Positions 21,920 to 30,657 of a stretch of DNA of 53,871 nucleotides are shown here, in pieces. The stretch is from Prevotella sp. Its GTDB lineage: Bacteria > Bacteroidota > Bacteroidia > Bacteroidales > Bacteroidaceae. The translations under genes and the position numbers were made by a program. Each line of letters opens with the position of its first letter. The first letter of the stretch is position 1. The DNA lies in NCBI GenBank assembly GCA_016281055.1, contig JAEEHW010000140.1, positions 1 through 53,871 on the forward strand, written 5' to 3'. Under the pieces are notes generated by a model. The model worked only from the letters and a program-made list of their open reading frames with translations, made no database searches and had not been told where the DNA came from.

Positions 21920-24111
21920 TGACATTTACCGATGCAGAAAAAGACAAAGCACTGGGGATCGTAAACAGCCTCAGGAATAGATTGAGTACGGCGTTGCTTC
22001 CCGACGACGAGGGGAAGTTGCGCCGTATTCTTTTCTCTGCAATCGAAGAAGGAAGAATAAACAGAGATGTCTTTGGCCAGAACCCCGTGGTCATGGCCAT
22101 GCAGACAGCATACATCGCAGTCGATGACATCGGACTGAGACGCGACAGTGTGATAGCAACACTGCTGACACCTGTCGTACTGAACAACAACTATTCACTC
22201 GACGAGGTGGAGCAAGATTTCGGCACGGGACCGAAGAACATCCTGCACGGATTGCTTCACATACAGGAACTGTACAAGAAAACTCCGGTAATAGAGACGG
22301 AGAACTTCAGAAACCTACTGCTGTCGTTTGCAGAGGACATGCGCGTGATCCTCATCATGATAGCAGACCGAGTGAACATCATGCGTGAAATACGCGACAC
22401 GGAGAATACCGATGCACAGCAACGCGTAGCAGAAGAAGCCAGTTATCTGTATGCCCCACTGGCACATAAGTTGGGACTGTACAAACTGAAGAGCGAGCTG
22501 GAGGACTTATCGCTCAAATATCTTGAGCACGATGCTTATTACCACATAAAGGACAAACTGTCGGCAACAAAACGTGCACGCGACAAATACATAGAGGACT
22601 TCATCGGACCTATTCGCCAGAAACTGGAAAAGGCAGGACTGCGCTTTCACATTAAAGGACGCACAAAGTCCATACACTCCATCTGGCAGAAGATGAAGAA
22701 GCAACGCTGTCCGTTCGAGGGAGTATATGACCTCTTTGCCATACGCATCATACTGGACAGCGAACCAGAACAGGAGAAGAAAGAGTGCTGGCAGGTGTAC
22801 AGCATCATCACCGACATGTACCAGCCTAACCCAAAACGTCTGCGCGACTGGCTCAGCGTGCCGAAGAGCAACGGCTACGAATCACTGCATATCACAGTCT
22901 TGGGACCAGAAAACAAATGGGTGGAGGTACAGATACGCACAGAGCGCATGGACGACATTGCCGAGCGCGGTCTGGCTGCACACTGGCGATACAAAGGCAT
23001 AAAGGCCACTGGCGGAGGCATGGACGAATGGCTCACCATGGTACGCAGCGCACTTGAGGCCGGCGACGACATGCAGGTGATGGACCAGTTCCGCATGGAC
23101 CTGTATGAGGATGAGGTCTTTGTGTTTACACCAAAGGGAGAAATAAGGAAATTCCCAATGGGAGCCACTGTGCTCGACTTTGCATACCACATACACTCAC
23201 GCATAGGTAACCAGTGCGTCGGCGCGCGCATCAACGGTCGCAACGTACAGATACGCGAGGAACTGCACTCTGGCGACACTGTGGAGATTCTGACATCGGC
23301 ACAACAGAAGCCAAAACGCGACTGGCTGCAGATAGTAAAGACATCACACGCCCGCAGCAAGATACGTCAGGCCATCAAAGAGGCACAGGCGGCTGACGGC
23401 ATGTATGCAAAAGAAGTACTGTACCGTCGATTCAAGAACAGGAAGATTGACGTTGACGAATCCTTGATGCACCAGCTCATAAAGAAAATGGGGTACAAGG
23501 AAAACTCCGATTTCTTCATTGCAATAGCCAATGGTTCGCTCGACGTGCTGACAGTCATAGACCGATACCTGGAACTAAAGGAGCCGACAGCAGCCAGTGA
23601 CAGCGAGAACGATAACGCCACGCACAAGAGCGCCGCAGAATATGTAATGAAGGAAGGCGGCGTAGAGGACGTTCTCGTAATAGACAGGAACCTGAAGGGC
23701 GTTGACTATACGCTGGCTAAATGCTGCAATCCCATATACGGTGACAAGGTGTTTGGATTCGTCACCGTATCAGGCGGCATACGCATACACCGCGAAGACT
23801 GTCCCAATGCCCCGGAAATGCGCTCACGATACGGATACCGCATAGTGAAGGCACGATGGAGCGGAAAGGGAACAGGACGCTACAACATCACCCTGCAGGT
23901 GACCGGCAACGACGACATCGACATTGTCAACAATATTACATCAGTGATTTCAAAAGAAGAGAACACCGCACTGCGAAGCATCAACATCGACAGTGACGAC
24001 GGACTGTTCAAGGGAGAAATCACCGTTGCACTCGAAGATACATCACGGCTTGAAGCCCTTATGAAGAAACTACAGTCTATCAAGGGCGTAAGGCTTGTGA
24101 AGCGAGCATAA
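21919..24111 (+). CDS. relA: RelA/SpoT-type (p)ppGpp synthetase with degenerate hydrolase domain
   Basis: This 730-residue long RSH protein makes the alarmone (p)ppGpp from ATP and GTP/GDP. Domains in order: degenerate HD region (about 40-150), synthetase (about 230-345; GRTKSIHSIWQKM, VYDLFAIRI, PKSNGYESLHITV, EVQIRT), TGS (about 395-455; VFTPKGEIRKFPMGATVLDF), a CC-containing zinc-finger-like domain (about 600-630; KCCNPIYGDKVFGFV), and ACT (about 655-728). At the place where hydrolases have HDxxED the sequence reads TPVVLN, and the first HD histidine is also gone, so it should be synthetase-only like RelA. A separate hydrolase must exist elsewhere in the genome. Confidence 0.92.
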   Translation: MTFTDAEKDKALGIVNSLRNRLSTALLPDDEGKLRRILFSAIEEGRINRDVFGQNPVVMAMQTAYIAVDDIGLRRDSVIATLLTPVVLNNNYSLDEVEQDFGTGPKNILHGLLHIQELYKKTPVIETENFRNLLLSFAEDMRVILIMIADRVNIMREIRDTENTDAQQRVAEEASYLYAPLAHKLGLYKLKSELEDLSLKYLEHDAYYHIKDKLSATKRARDKYIEDFIGPIRQKLEKAGLRFHIKGRTKSIHSIWQKMKKQRCPFEGVYDLFAIRIILDSEPEQEKKECWQVYSIITDMYQPNPKRLRDWLSVPKSNGYESLHITVLGPENKWVEVQIRTERMDDIAERGLAAHWRYKGIKATGGGMDEWLTMVRSALEAGDDMQVMDQFRMDLYEDEVFVFTPKGEIRKFPMGATVLDFAYHIHSRIGNQCVGARINGRNVQIREELHSGDTVEILTSAQQKPKRDWLQIVKTSHARSKIRQAIKEAQAADGMYAKEVLYRRFKNRKIDVDESLMHQLIKKMGYKENSDFFIAIANGSLDVLTVIDRYLELKEPTAASDSENDNATHKSAAEYVMKEGGVEDVLVIDRNLKGVDYTLAKCCNPIYGDKVFGFVTVSGGIRIHREDCPNAPEMRSRYGYRIVKARWSGKGTGRYNITLQVTGNDDIDIVNNITSVISKEENTALRSINIDSDDGLFKGEITVALEDTSRLEALMKKLQSIKGVRLVKRA

Positions 24112-24134
24112 TTAACACTTAATTCCTATATACT

Positions 24135-25652
24135 ATGTTGGAAGAAAAAGACCTAAAACAGATTGCTGACAAAGGTATCAGCGAACAGCAGATTGAAACA
24201 CAGCTCAAACAGTTTGAGACCGGTTTTCCTTTCCTCCGCCTGGAGGCTGCAGCATCAATAGACAAGGGCATCATCGCACCGTCTGCAGATGAACAGAAAG
24301 CATACATAAAAGCATGGGAAGACTACAAAGCCGAAGGCAAGCAAGTGGTGAAGTTCGTGCCTGCAAGCGGTGCGGCAAGCCGTATGTTCAAGGATGTGTT
24401 CGCCTTCGTGGATGCAGACTATGACGTGCCTACCACCGACTTTGAGAAGATATACTTTGCCCACATCAAGGCTTTCGCTTTCTACGACGAACTGAACGCC
24501 GTGTGCAAGAAGAATGAGGGCAAGGACATTGACACACTCATAAGCGAAGGCAACTACAAGGCTGTGGCTGCCAACATGCTCAAGCCGGAAGGACTGAACT
24601 ATGGTCAGCTGCCGAAGGGTATGCTACTGTTCCACAAATATGCAGAAGGAGCACGCACGCCAATGGAGGAGCACCTTGTAGAGGGTGCACTGTACGCAGC
24701 ATCAAAGGGCGAGGCAAACGTACATTTCACAGTTAGCCACGAGCATGTGCCGTTCTTCAAGCAGAAGGTGGCCGACAAGATGCAGCAGTATGCTGACAAG
24801 TTCGGTGTGAAATACAACATCTCTTTCTCTGAACAGAAGCCATCCACTGACACGATAGCCGCCAATCCTGACGGCACGCCATTCCGCAACAGCGACGGTT
24901 CGCTGCTGTTCCGTCCGGGTGGTCATGGTGCGCTCATCGAGAACCTCAACGAGATAAACGCCGACGTCATCTTTATAAAGAACATCGACAACGTGGTGCC
25001 TGACCGTCTGAAACCAGAGACTGTGGAATGGAAGCAAATCATCGCTGGTGTGCTGGTGACACTGCAGAAGCAGGCATTTGAATACATGCAGGTGCTTGAG
25101 AGCGGACGTTATGACCATGCTAAACTTGAGGAGATTATCCGCTTCGTACAGCAGAAACTGTGTTGCCGCAAACAGGACATCAAGGAACTGGAGGATGCCG
25201 AACTCGTGATATACCTGAAGAAGAAACTGAACCGTCCGATGCGCGTATGCGGCGTAGTGAAGAATGTGGGTGAGCCAGGCGGTGGTCCGTTCCTCACATA
25301 CAATCAGGATGGGACAGTGAGTCTGCAGATTCTCGAGAGCAGTCAGATAGACAAGAGCAACGCTGAATACATGAAGATGTTCACTGAGGGCACTCACTTC
25401 AACCCCGTTGACCTTGTATGCGCCGTGAAGGATTATAAGGGACAGCCATACAACCTGCCCGACTTCGTTGACCCGACGACTGGCTTCATATCATCAAAGT
25501 CGAAGAACGGCAAGGAACTGCAGGCCCTGGAACTGCCGGGACTGTGGAACGGTGCCATGAGCGACTGGTCAACGGTATTCGTTGAGGTACCGTTGGGCAC
25601 GTTCAACCCTGTGAAGACCGTCAACGACCTGTTGCGCGAACAGCACCAATAA
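24135..25652 (+). CDS. DUF4301 family protein
   Basis: This 505-residue protein, cytoplasmic by absence of a signal peptide, matches the DUF4301 family, which is almost confined to Bacteroidetes. Recognisable segments are VVKFVPASGAASRMFKD (about 73-89), LLFRPGGHGALIENLNE (about 256-272) and the C-terminal FVEVPLGTFNPVKTV. The P-A-S-G-A-A-S-R-M loop and the RPGGHGALIENL segment look like nucleotidyltransferase or sugar-nucleotide binding loops, which is inference from pattern only. Its start lies 23 bp after relA, so they probably share a transcript, which ends at the terminator at 25669-25711. Confidence 0.88.
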   Translation: MLEEKDLKQIADKGISEQQIETQLKQFETGFPFLRLEAAASIDKGIIAPSADEQKAYIKAWEDYKAEGKQVVKFVPASGAASRMFKDVFAFVDADYDVPTTDFEKIYFAHIKAFAFYDELNAVCKKNEGKDIDTLISEGNYKAVAANMLKPEGLNYGQLPKGMLLFHKYAEGARTPMEEHLVEGALYAASKGEANVHFTVSHEHVPFFKQKVADKMQQYADKFGVKYNISFSEQKPSTDTIAANPDGTPFRNSDGSLLFRPGGHGALIENLNEINADVIFIKNIDNVVPDRLKPETVEWKQIIAGVLVTLQKQAFEYMQVLESGRYDHAKLEEIIRFVQQKLCCRKQDIKELEDAELVIYLKKKLNRPMRVCGVVKNVGEPGGGPFLTYNQDGTVSLQILESSQIDKSNAEYMKMFTEGTHFNPVDLVCAVKDYKGQPYNLPDFVDPTTGFISSKSKNGKELQALELPGLWNGAMSDWSTVFVEVPLGTFNPVKTVNDLLREQHQ

Positions 25653-25668
25653 ACATATTTGTTACGAC

Positions 25669-25711
25669 AAAAAAAGGATGCCTCCACGTTGCATGGAAGC
25701 ATCCTTTTTTT
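25669..25711. terminator. Bidirectional intrinsic terminator
   Basis: Arms GGATGCCTCC (25676-25685) and GGAAGCATCC (25695-25704) with one mismatch are flanked by A7 on the left and T7 on the right. It stops the + transcript of DUF4301 and the - transcript of the dockerin-containing protein from the convergent side. Confidence 0.85.
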
Positions 25712-25753
25712 GTTTATCAGCGCACCTCTTGTTGCGCCTATGTCATAGTGAAA

Positions 25754-28552
25754 TCACTTTCCAGTTCCAAGGAAAATATTGACGATGGCATTAGCATCAG
25801 CCATGGTAATGCTACCATCCTCATTCACGTCAGCAGCCTCAATGTCGAAGTCCTCTGGTTTGGTCGTTGCAAGGAAATAGTTTACCACTGCATTGGCATC
25901 GGCCATAGTTATTGCACCGTCGCGGTTCACGTCACCCAGTTTTACGTCAAAGACAGATGTACCGTCGCTGAGCAATACGCTCAAGGCACATTTTCCTCCC
26001 TCCATGACAGCATAGCCATCCTGGTATCTTGATATTGTCGCACCTGCGGGCTTTGACACCTTGATGCCGTCATAGAGTTGGATGGAAGCAAAGTCACTGA
26101 CGGCTGCCATGGAATTTGCGGTCACCTTGACTGCCGCACCGTTCTTGAGGACAAGAGTCTCGCCAAATTTTCCGTTATGTCCGCACAGTCCCCAAGCAGT
26201 GGTCTCTGCGTTAAGCACTGCGCCGTTCAGCGTAAGAGTTTTTTTCTGTGCATTGCTACCGCCATTAAGGTATATGCCCAGATTTGTCTTGAAGTCCAGT
26301 CTGTCATCCGCACTGCCGTTGATGGTGATATTACCTGTCAGTTCCATGCCGATATTGCCACTCTCAAATTTATTCAAGCCTTTCAGTTCTATTGTAAGGC
26401 CATCCACCTTACTCTCCACTATGTTTGCACCGTCACAATTTATGTTTGCACCGTTCAGAGTCAGCGTCTTTGTGCTTGGGCTGTATGTAACTGCCGGATC
26501 ATAAGATGAAGTCGTAATATACGGACTGCCCACATTGATGTCGAATGTTGCGTCCTGTACACGGCACAGTTCCTTGCCAGCTACATATATACCGAGGTGC
26601 TCCTTGATTGACATGAACCTCGCGCCTTCGGAGTTTTTCACCACATCACCGCCGTTCTGGCGTACCGCATGGTCGAGGAAATAATAGTCGTCGCGCCAGG
26701 TGGCGTGGCCTTTCGAGTAGTCCATGTTTTCCAACGTCAGCTTTCCTGCATTAAAGATGGCGCCTTTGTTGCCTTGAAAAGCATAGGCATAATTGTCAGA
26801 GGATTCCTTCCTCAGTACCAGTTCATCATTCAGACAGCCCAAATAGCCATATTCGGCTGCATTGACAACAAAGAAGCAACTGGAGGCAAGCGTGAACTTA
26901 GAGTTCTCCTCACGTAATACCACACCGCTATGTGCTGTAGATTTGGCATCCATATAGCCTGAGCCCGTCACTTTGACTGTACCTTCAACGTTGAAACAGT
27001 CACCTTTGGAGTTTATCACATTACTGCCGCTCAGTTCGATATCAACGCCATTCACACGGATGGCGGGGTCCGTGGTAGTTTCATTCGGCTGTGTCAGTGT
27101 CACGCCGTCCAGCGTCAATTTGTGAGAATCACTGTCATAAGATAGCACTCCCTTCGTAAGGCCGTCCAGCGTTGCTGGGTTTTTTGTGTTTACGATGTTC
27201 AGCTGCTTGCCGAAAATATAAACAGGATAGTACTCCGTGTTCTTGGGGTTATAAATATAAACCTCATTGCACAGTCCGTTCTCCAGTCCGAAGCCCCCAA
27301 GCGACTCGCGGTAGAGACAACCGATAGGCTGTATAACGTCACACTTGGTCAACTTGCTGCTGGAAAAACCCGATATTGCCTTGCCATCAGAAGCAGAGGC
27401 CTTGGCATATATGTTTGCCCTGGCAATGGTTAGCTTGCTCTTGGTTGCATCTCCCTCTATTACCTTAGATTGTGCATCACCAGACAGAGTCAAATCAGAA
27501 ACACTTAAGTCTCCGAATGTTTTGACGGAACTCCATGCAGGATCGCCATTTGACGTGCACGCCAATCTAACGTTGTCACTAGTGTAACTGCCCGATAATT
27601 TGATGTTCTTTTCAGAGTATATGACGTGATTTGACGGCACTTGAAGATTGTTGTTGCCATAGAATGTCACATTCAGGTCGTCAACGCCCAAATTTGTTAT
27701 ACCACACCATGTACTGGTTACATTCTGTGTAACATCGGTGAATTCGAGTTCTTTGGTGCTGGCATTCCATTCCACCGTACCCGAGGTAATGCCTGCAGCC
27801 TCTCTGGCACGATCTGGCAGGCTGGTCATATCCGAACTGAGGGGAACCATAAAAGCACCGATGGCAAGTTTGGGGAGGATATGCACCTCCTTGGCATATT
27901 TGCCAGAGCCGTCAACGACACCATAGCTATAAAATCTGTAACTGCTGTCCATGAATTGACAGTCAACCAATTTTTCTACTCCACGGGAAGATATGGCACC
28001 ATAATCAGAATCTGCTCCTGTAACAATGGCATCAAGCTTTGAAAAGTTCAGATAGAGCTGGCCTGTAGAGTACACTGGATATTTTGGGGCCCACACAGAC
28101 AGGTCCAACCAATATGTTTGCAATGTTGGACCATTGACTAAAATGCCTATCCTTGCAGTCGAAGTGACATTCAACTTGCCATGATAGTCATATCCCGTGA
28201 TGGTTGTATTGCTTGTAAAATCCATAGCTCCTACATCCGACGAGCTGGTAATATTGCACGTGCCTTTGACGTAAATAGTCAAATCATCAATATATATGTT
28301 ATGGATTGCGACATCACTTGTATTAAATGTAATGTTGTCAAGTACCAGCGTTCGTGTAGAGTTGTCATAAGTTATAGTACCGCTGGTCAAACCTGTGGGT
28401 CTAATGTTTGAAGTAAAAGAACCGCCTGACTGCACCTTGTCTAAGGTCACTCTGCAATCGCCTATGAGTAAAGCATTAGTATCTGCAGCATACACTTTGT
28501 TTAGGGAAATACCGGCTACTAAGAATAGAAGCGCAAGAATAAACTTTTTCAT
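25754..28552 (-). CDS. Secreted repeat protein with C-terminal dockerin-like domain
   Basis: This 932-residue exported protein has a signal peptide (MKKFILALLFLVAGISLNKVYA). It contains at least four related repeats in which TGxxxYDxxTxxLTLDxV-like strands precede a short Thr/Asn-rich beta-helix-like stretch (near 40-130, 235-330, 450-540 and 680-770). The last 70 residues hold two calcium-loop repeats DVNRDGAITMADANAVVNYF and DVNEDGSITMADANAIVNIF, a type I dockerin-like domain. The substrate or partner is unknown. It lies 86 bp downstream of the M6 protease gene, with which it shares the C-terminal domain at the DNA level, so the two are likely one operon. Confidence 0.82.
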   Translation of the reverse strand: MKKFILALLFLVAGISLNKVYAADTNALLIGDCRVTLDKVQSGGSFTSNIRPTGLTSGTITYDNSTRTLVLDNITFNTSDVAIHNIYIDDLTIYVKGTCNITSSSDVGAMDFTSNTTITGYDYHGKLNVTSTARIGILVNGPTLQTYWLDLSVWAPKYPVYSTGQLYLNFSKLDAIVTGADSDYGAISSRGVEKLVDCQFMDSSYRFYSYGVVDGSGKYAKEVHILPKLAIGAFMVPLSSDMTSLPDRAREAAGITSGTVEWNASTKELEFTDVTQNVTSTWCGITNLGVDDLNVTFYGNNNLQVPSNHVIYSEKNIKLSGSYTSDNVRLACTSNGDPAWSSVKTFGDLSVSDLTLSGDAQSKVIEGDATKSKLTIARANIYAKASASDGKAISGFSSSKLTKCDVIQPIGCLYRESLGGFGLENGLCNEVYIYNPKNTEYYPVYIFGKQLNIVNTKNPATLDGLTKGVLSYDSDSHKLTLDGVTLTQPNETTTDPAIRVNGVDIELSGSNVINSKGDCFNVEGTVKVTGSGYMDAKSTAHSGVVLREENSKFTLASSCFFVVNAAEYGYLGCLNDELVLRKESSDNYAYAFQGNKGAIFNAGKLTLENMDYSKGHATWRDDYYFLDHAVRQNGGDVVKNSEGARFMSIKEHLGIYVAGKELCRVQDATFDINVGSPYITTSSYDPAVTYSPSTKTLTLNGANINCDGANIVESKVDGLTIELKGLNKFESGNIGMELTGNITINGSADDRLDFKTNLGIYLNGGSNAQKKTLTLNGAVLNAETTAWGLCGHNGKFGETLVLKNGAAVKVTANSMAAVSDFASIQLYDGIKVSKPAGATISRYQDGYAVMEGGKCALSVLLSDGTSVFDVKLGDVNRDGAITMADANAVVNYFLATTKPEDFDIEAADVNEDGSITMADANAIVNIFLGTGK

Positions 28553-28638
28553 GTCATTTTATAAAAATATATTTATTGGTTGGGTTATAATAGTTAGTTC
28601 GTTAATTATCATTCTCTGTCGATGGTTTCAGGTTCTTT

Positions 28639-30522
28639 CTAATTTTGACCAAGGAATATATTGACGATGGCATTGGCATCAGCCATGGTAATGCCTTCGT
28701 CACCATTAACGTTTGCAGCCTCTATGTTGAAACCATCTTCTATCATCTGTGCCTTTGTAGCATCATCAGCAAGGAAGTAGTTTACCACTACATTTGCGTC
28801 TGCCATAGTCACGAAACCGTCACTATTCACATCACCCATCAACGGCGGGGTGCCTCCCATAAACTTGAATGAGACTGAAAAATCATCATTCTGTGTAATC
28901 TCAGTTATCGGTTTGTCAACAGTGCCTGTATAAGCCTTGTAATTGTTAAACTCCGTTATGCCTTGAGAGCCGGGATAGGTGTCACCAGATTCCTCTATAA
29001 AAAAATCGCGGAACAACATATATGTATTATCCCTTTGCACCAGTGATGTGTCAGAGGTTGCTCTGTATGACGTAGGCAGATATCCATCCGCAGGTATTAT
29101 CGTGATGCCAGGCTTTCCCTTAGTTGCATTCACATTATTATACTGCATGCAAAAAGTGTTGGGATTATAGTTCACATGCGTTATGAGCAATCCCTTGCCC
29201 GGCATATACTGCTGCCATTTCTCAGACCTCTCATCTGTCGAAATGGCCTCTAAAATCCAATATTCATTGCCCGTTGCATCATTGTCATTCAATATCTTAT
29301 AAGCCTTTCCTCCATGAATGAGTGGTGTCAGCGTAACGTCCGAAGGAGTATCAAGAGTATCAATCTTCATCCACCCCATGAGTTCTTTCTCAAAGGCAGA
29401 ATACATCGGAGGCCAACAACCATTAGTACTGTTTTCACCTCCATCCATCAAGTCCCATTCTTCCATAGACTGGTTGTCATAGTCTGCTATGGACCAACTA
29501 TTAAAGATAGAACTGTTATATGTACTTGCGGGATATAAATCCGGAAATCCCATAGTGTGGCTGAACTCATGACAGAAAACGCCTATGCCATTGAGATATT
29601 TTGCACCACTTGCCAACGGATATACAAGCAACTCTCCATTTACTCCATAACGTAATATCTTCACACCATCATGAGTGCAAAATGGTGATTGAGATACAGC
29701 CGGACCTGATTTTGGCCATATACAATCACTGCTGTTCTGAGTCCAGTTGGCACTATAACCTGCATAAATCACATACACCAAATCTACATATCCGTCACCG
29801 TCCTGGTCATACTCAGAAAAGTCCACATCGCTGTCTGCCAGTGCACAGATGTCGGGAATCAAGCGATCCATACGGTCATTTCCTTCGCCATAATACTTCA
29901 TATTATTTGACAGAGTATAAGGACCATACACATCAAACTGAGGTTTAAACTGTCCATTGCTACAATCATTGAAATACTGTGCCACCGAACTGTAGCTGCG
30001 CATATTGCTTAATTTGGAAATCGTTTGTTCTTCACCTGTGGTATAGCTCTTTGCCGACTTGCTAACTTTCGTTAGAATCGCATCACTGTTAAGCAAAGAG
30101 TCTATATCATTATTATTGAAGGTGAACCTTACATCACTGAATTCCGCCATAAGCACCAGCACTTTAGGCGTACCCATGTGTGGAAACAGTTTATATCCAT
30201 TGATACCCTCTCCCGTGTTTGCCCGCAATCCGCCTACCGCCTTCGCCTGCGTTGATAGATTCTCTCTATCAAGCGAATCTGCACGATTAATTATCTCTTC
30301 GCGTTCTGCATCAGTAGCTATACGATAAGTGTCTCCCTCTTGCATGATTATTTCTCCATCGGAAGACAACAGGAAATTCAAGTGTTCATCACCACGCAAA
30401 GACACAGTGACAGTGCGGCCATCTACGAGCGTTACCTGCATAGAGCCTGGCACAGCCTTGCTGGCATACATACTAATTGATGCAATCGCTATAAAAGCTA
30501 TAAAAGATATAATTTTTTTCAA
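28639..30522 (-). CDS. Secreted M6 family metalloprotease with dockerin-like C-terminus
   Basis: This 627-residue exported protease has a signal peptide (MKKIISFIAFIAIASISMYA). An N-terminal propeptide-like domain is followed by the M6 (immune inhibitor A/PrtV) catalytic domain with the zinc motif CHEFSHTMGFPDLYP (HExxH, about 318-332) and the preceding calcium-like DQDGDGYVDLVYVIYAG. The C-terminus has two dockerin-like loops, DVNSDGFVTMADANVVVNYF and NVNGDEGITMADANAIVNIF. The only start that keeps the signal peptide is a TTG at 30522. It likely degrades host or dietary protein outside the cell. Promoter at 30565-30596; the dockerin-repeat protein follows. Confidence 0.9.
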   Translation of the reverse strand: MKKIISFIAFIAIASISMYASKAVPGSMQVTLVDGRTVTVSLRGDEHLNFLLSSDGEIIMQEGDTYRIATDAEREEIINRADSLDRENLSTQAKAVGGLRANTGEGINGYKLFPHMGTPKVLVLMAEFSDVRFTFNNNDIDSLLNSDAILTKVSKSAKSYTTGEEQTISKLSNMRSYSSVAQYFNDCSNGQFKPQFDVYGPYTLSNNMKYYGEGNDRMDRLIPDICALADSDVDFSEYDQDGDGYVDLVYVIYAGYSANWTQNSSDCIWPKSGPAVSQSPFCTHDGVKILRYGVNGELLVYPLASGAKYLNGIGVFCHEFSHTMGFPDLYPASTYNSSIFNSWSIADYDNQSMEEWDLMDGGENSTNGCWPPMYSAFEKELMGWMKIDTLDTPSDVTLTPLIHGGKAYKILNDNDATGNEYWILEAISTDERSEKWQQYMPGKGLLITHVNYNPNTFCMQYNNVNATKGKPGITIIPADGYLPTSYRATSDTSLVQRDNTYMLFRDFFIEESGDTYPGSQGITEFNNYKAYTGTVDKPITEITQNDDFSVSFKFMGGTPPLMGDVNSDGFVTMADANVVVNYFLADDATKAQMIEDGFNIEAANVNGDEGITMADANAIVNIFLGQN

Positions 30523-30564
30523 ACCTGTTCTTTTTTAATTGTTGACAATAAAAAATTGTGTTTG

Positions 30565-30596
30565 CAAAGTTAATAATTTTACTTTACAAACACAAA
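30565..30596 (-). promoter_or_regulatory. Promoter of the M6 protease operon
   Basis: On the minus strand TTTG (30596-30593), 20-bp spacer, TAACTTTG (30572-30565). Predicted leader is about 40 nt before the TTG start. Confidence 0.7.
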
Positions 30597-30657
30597 TTTT
30601 ATAGATGCTTTTTTATTTTGTGAAAATAAAAAACGGTGAATCTGTATTACAACTAAA

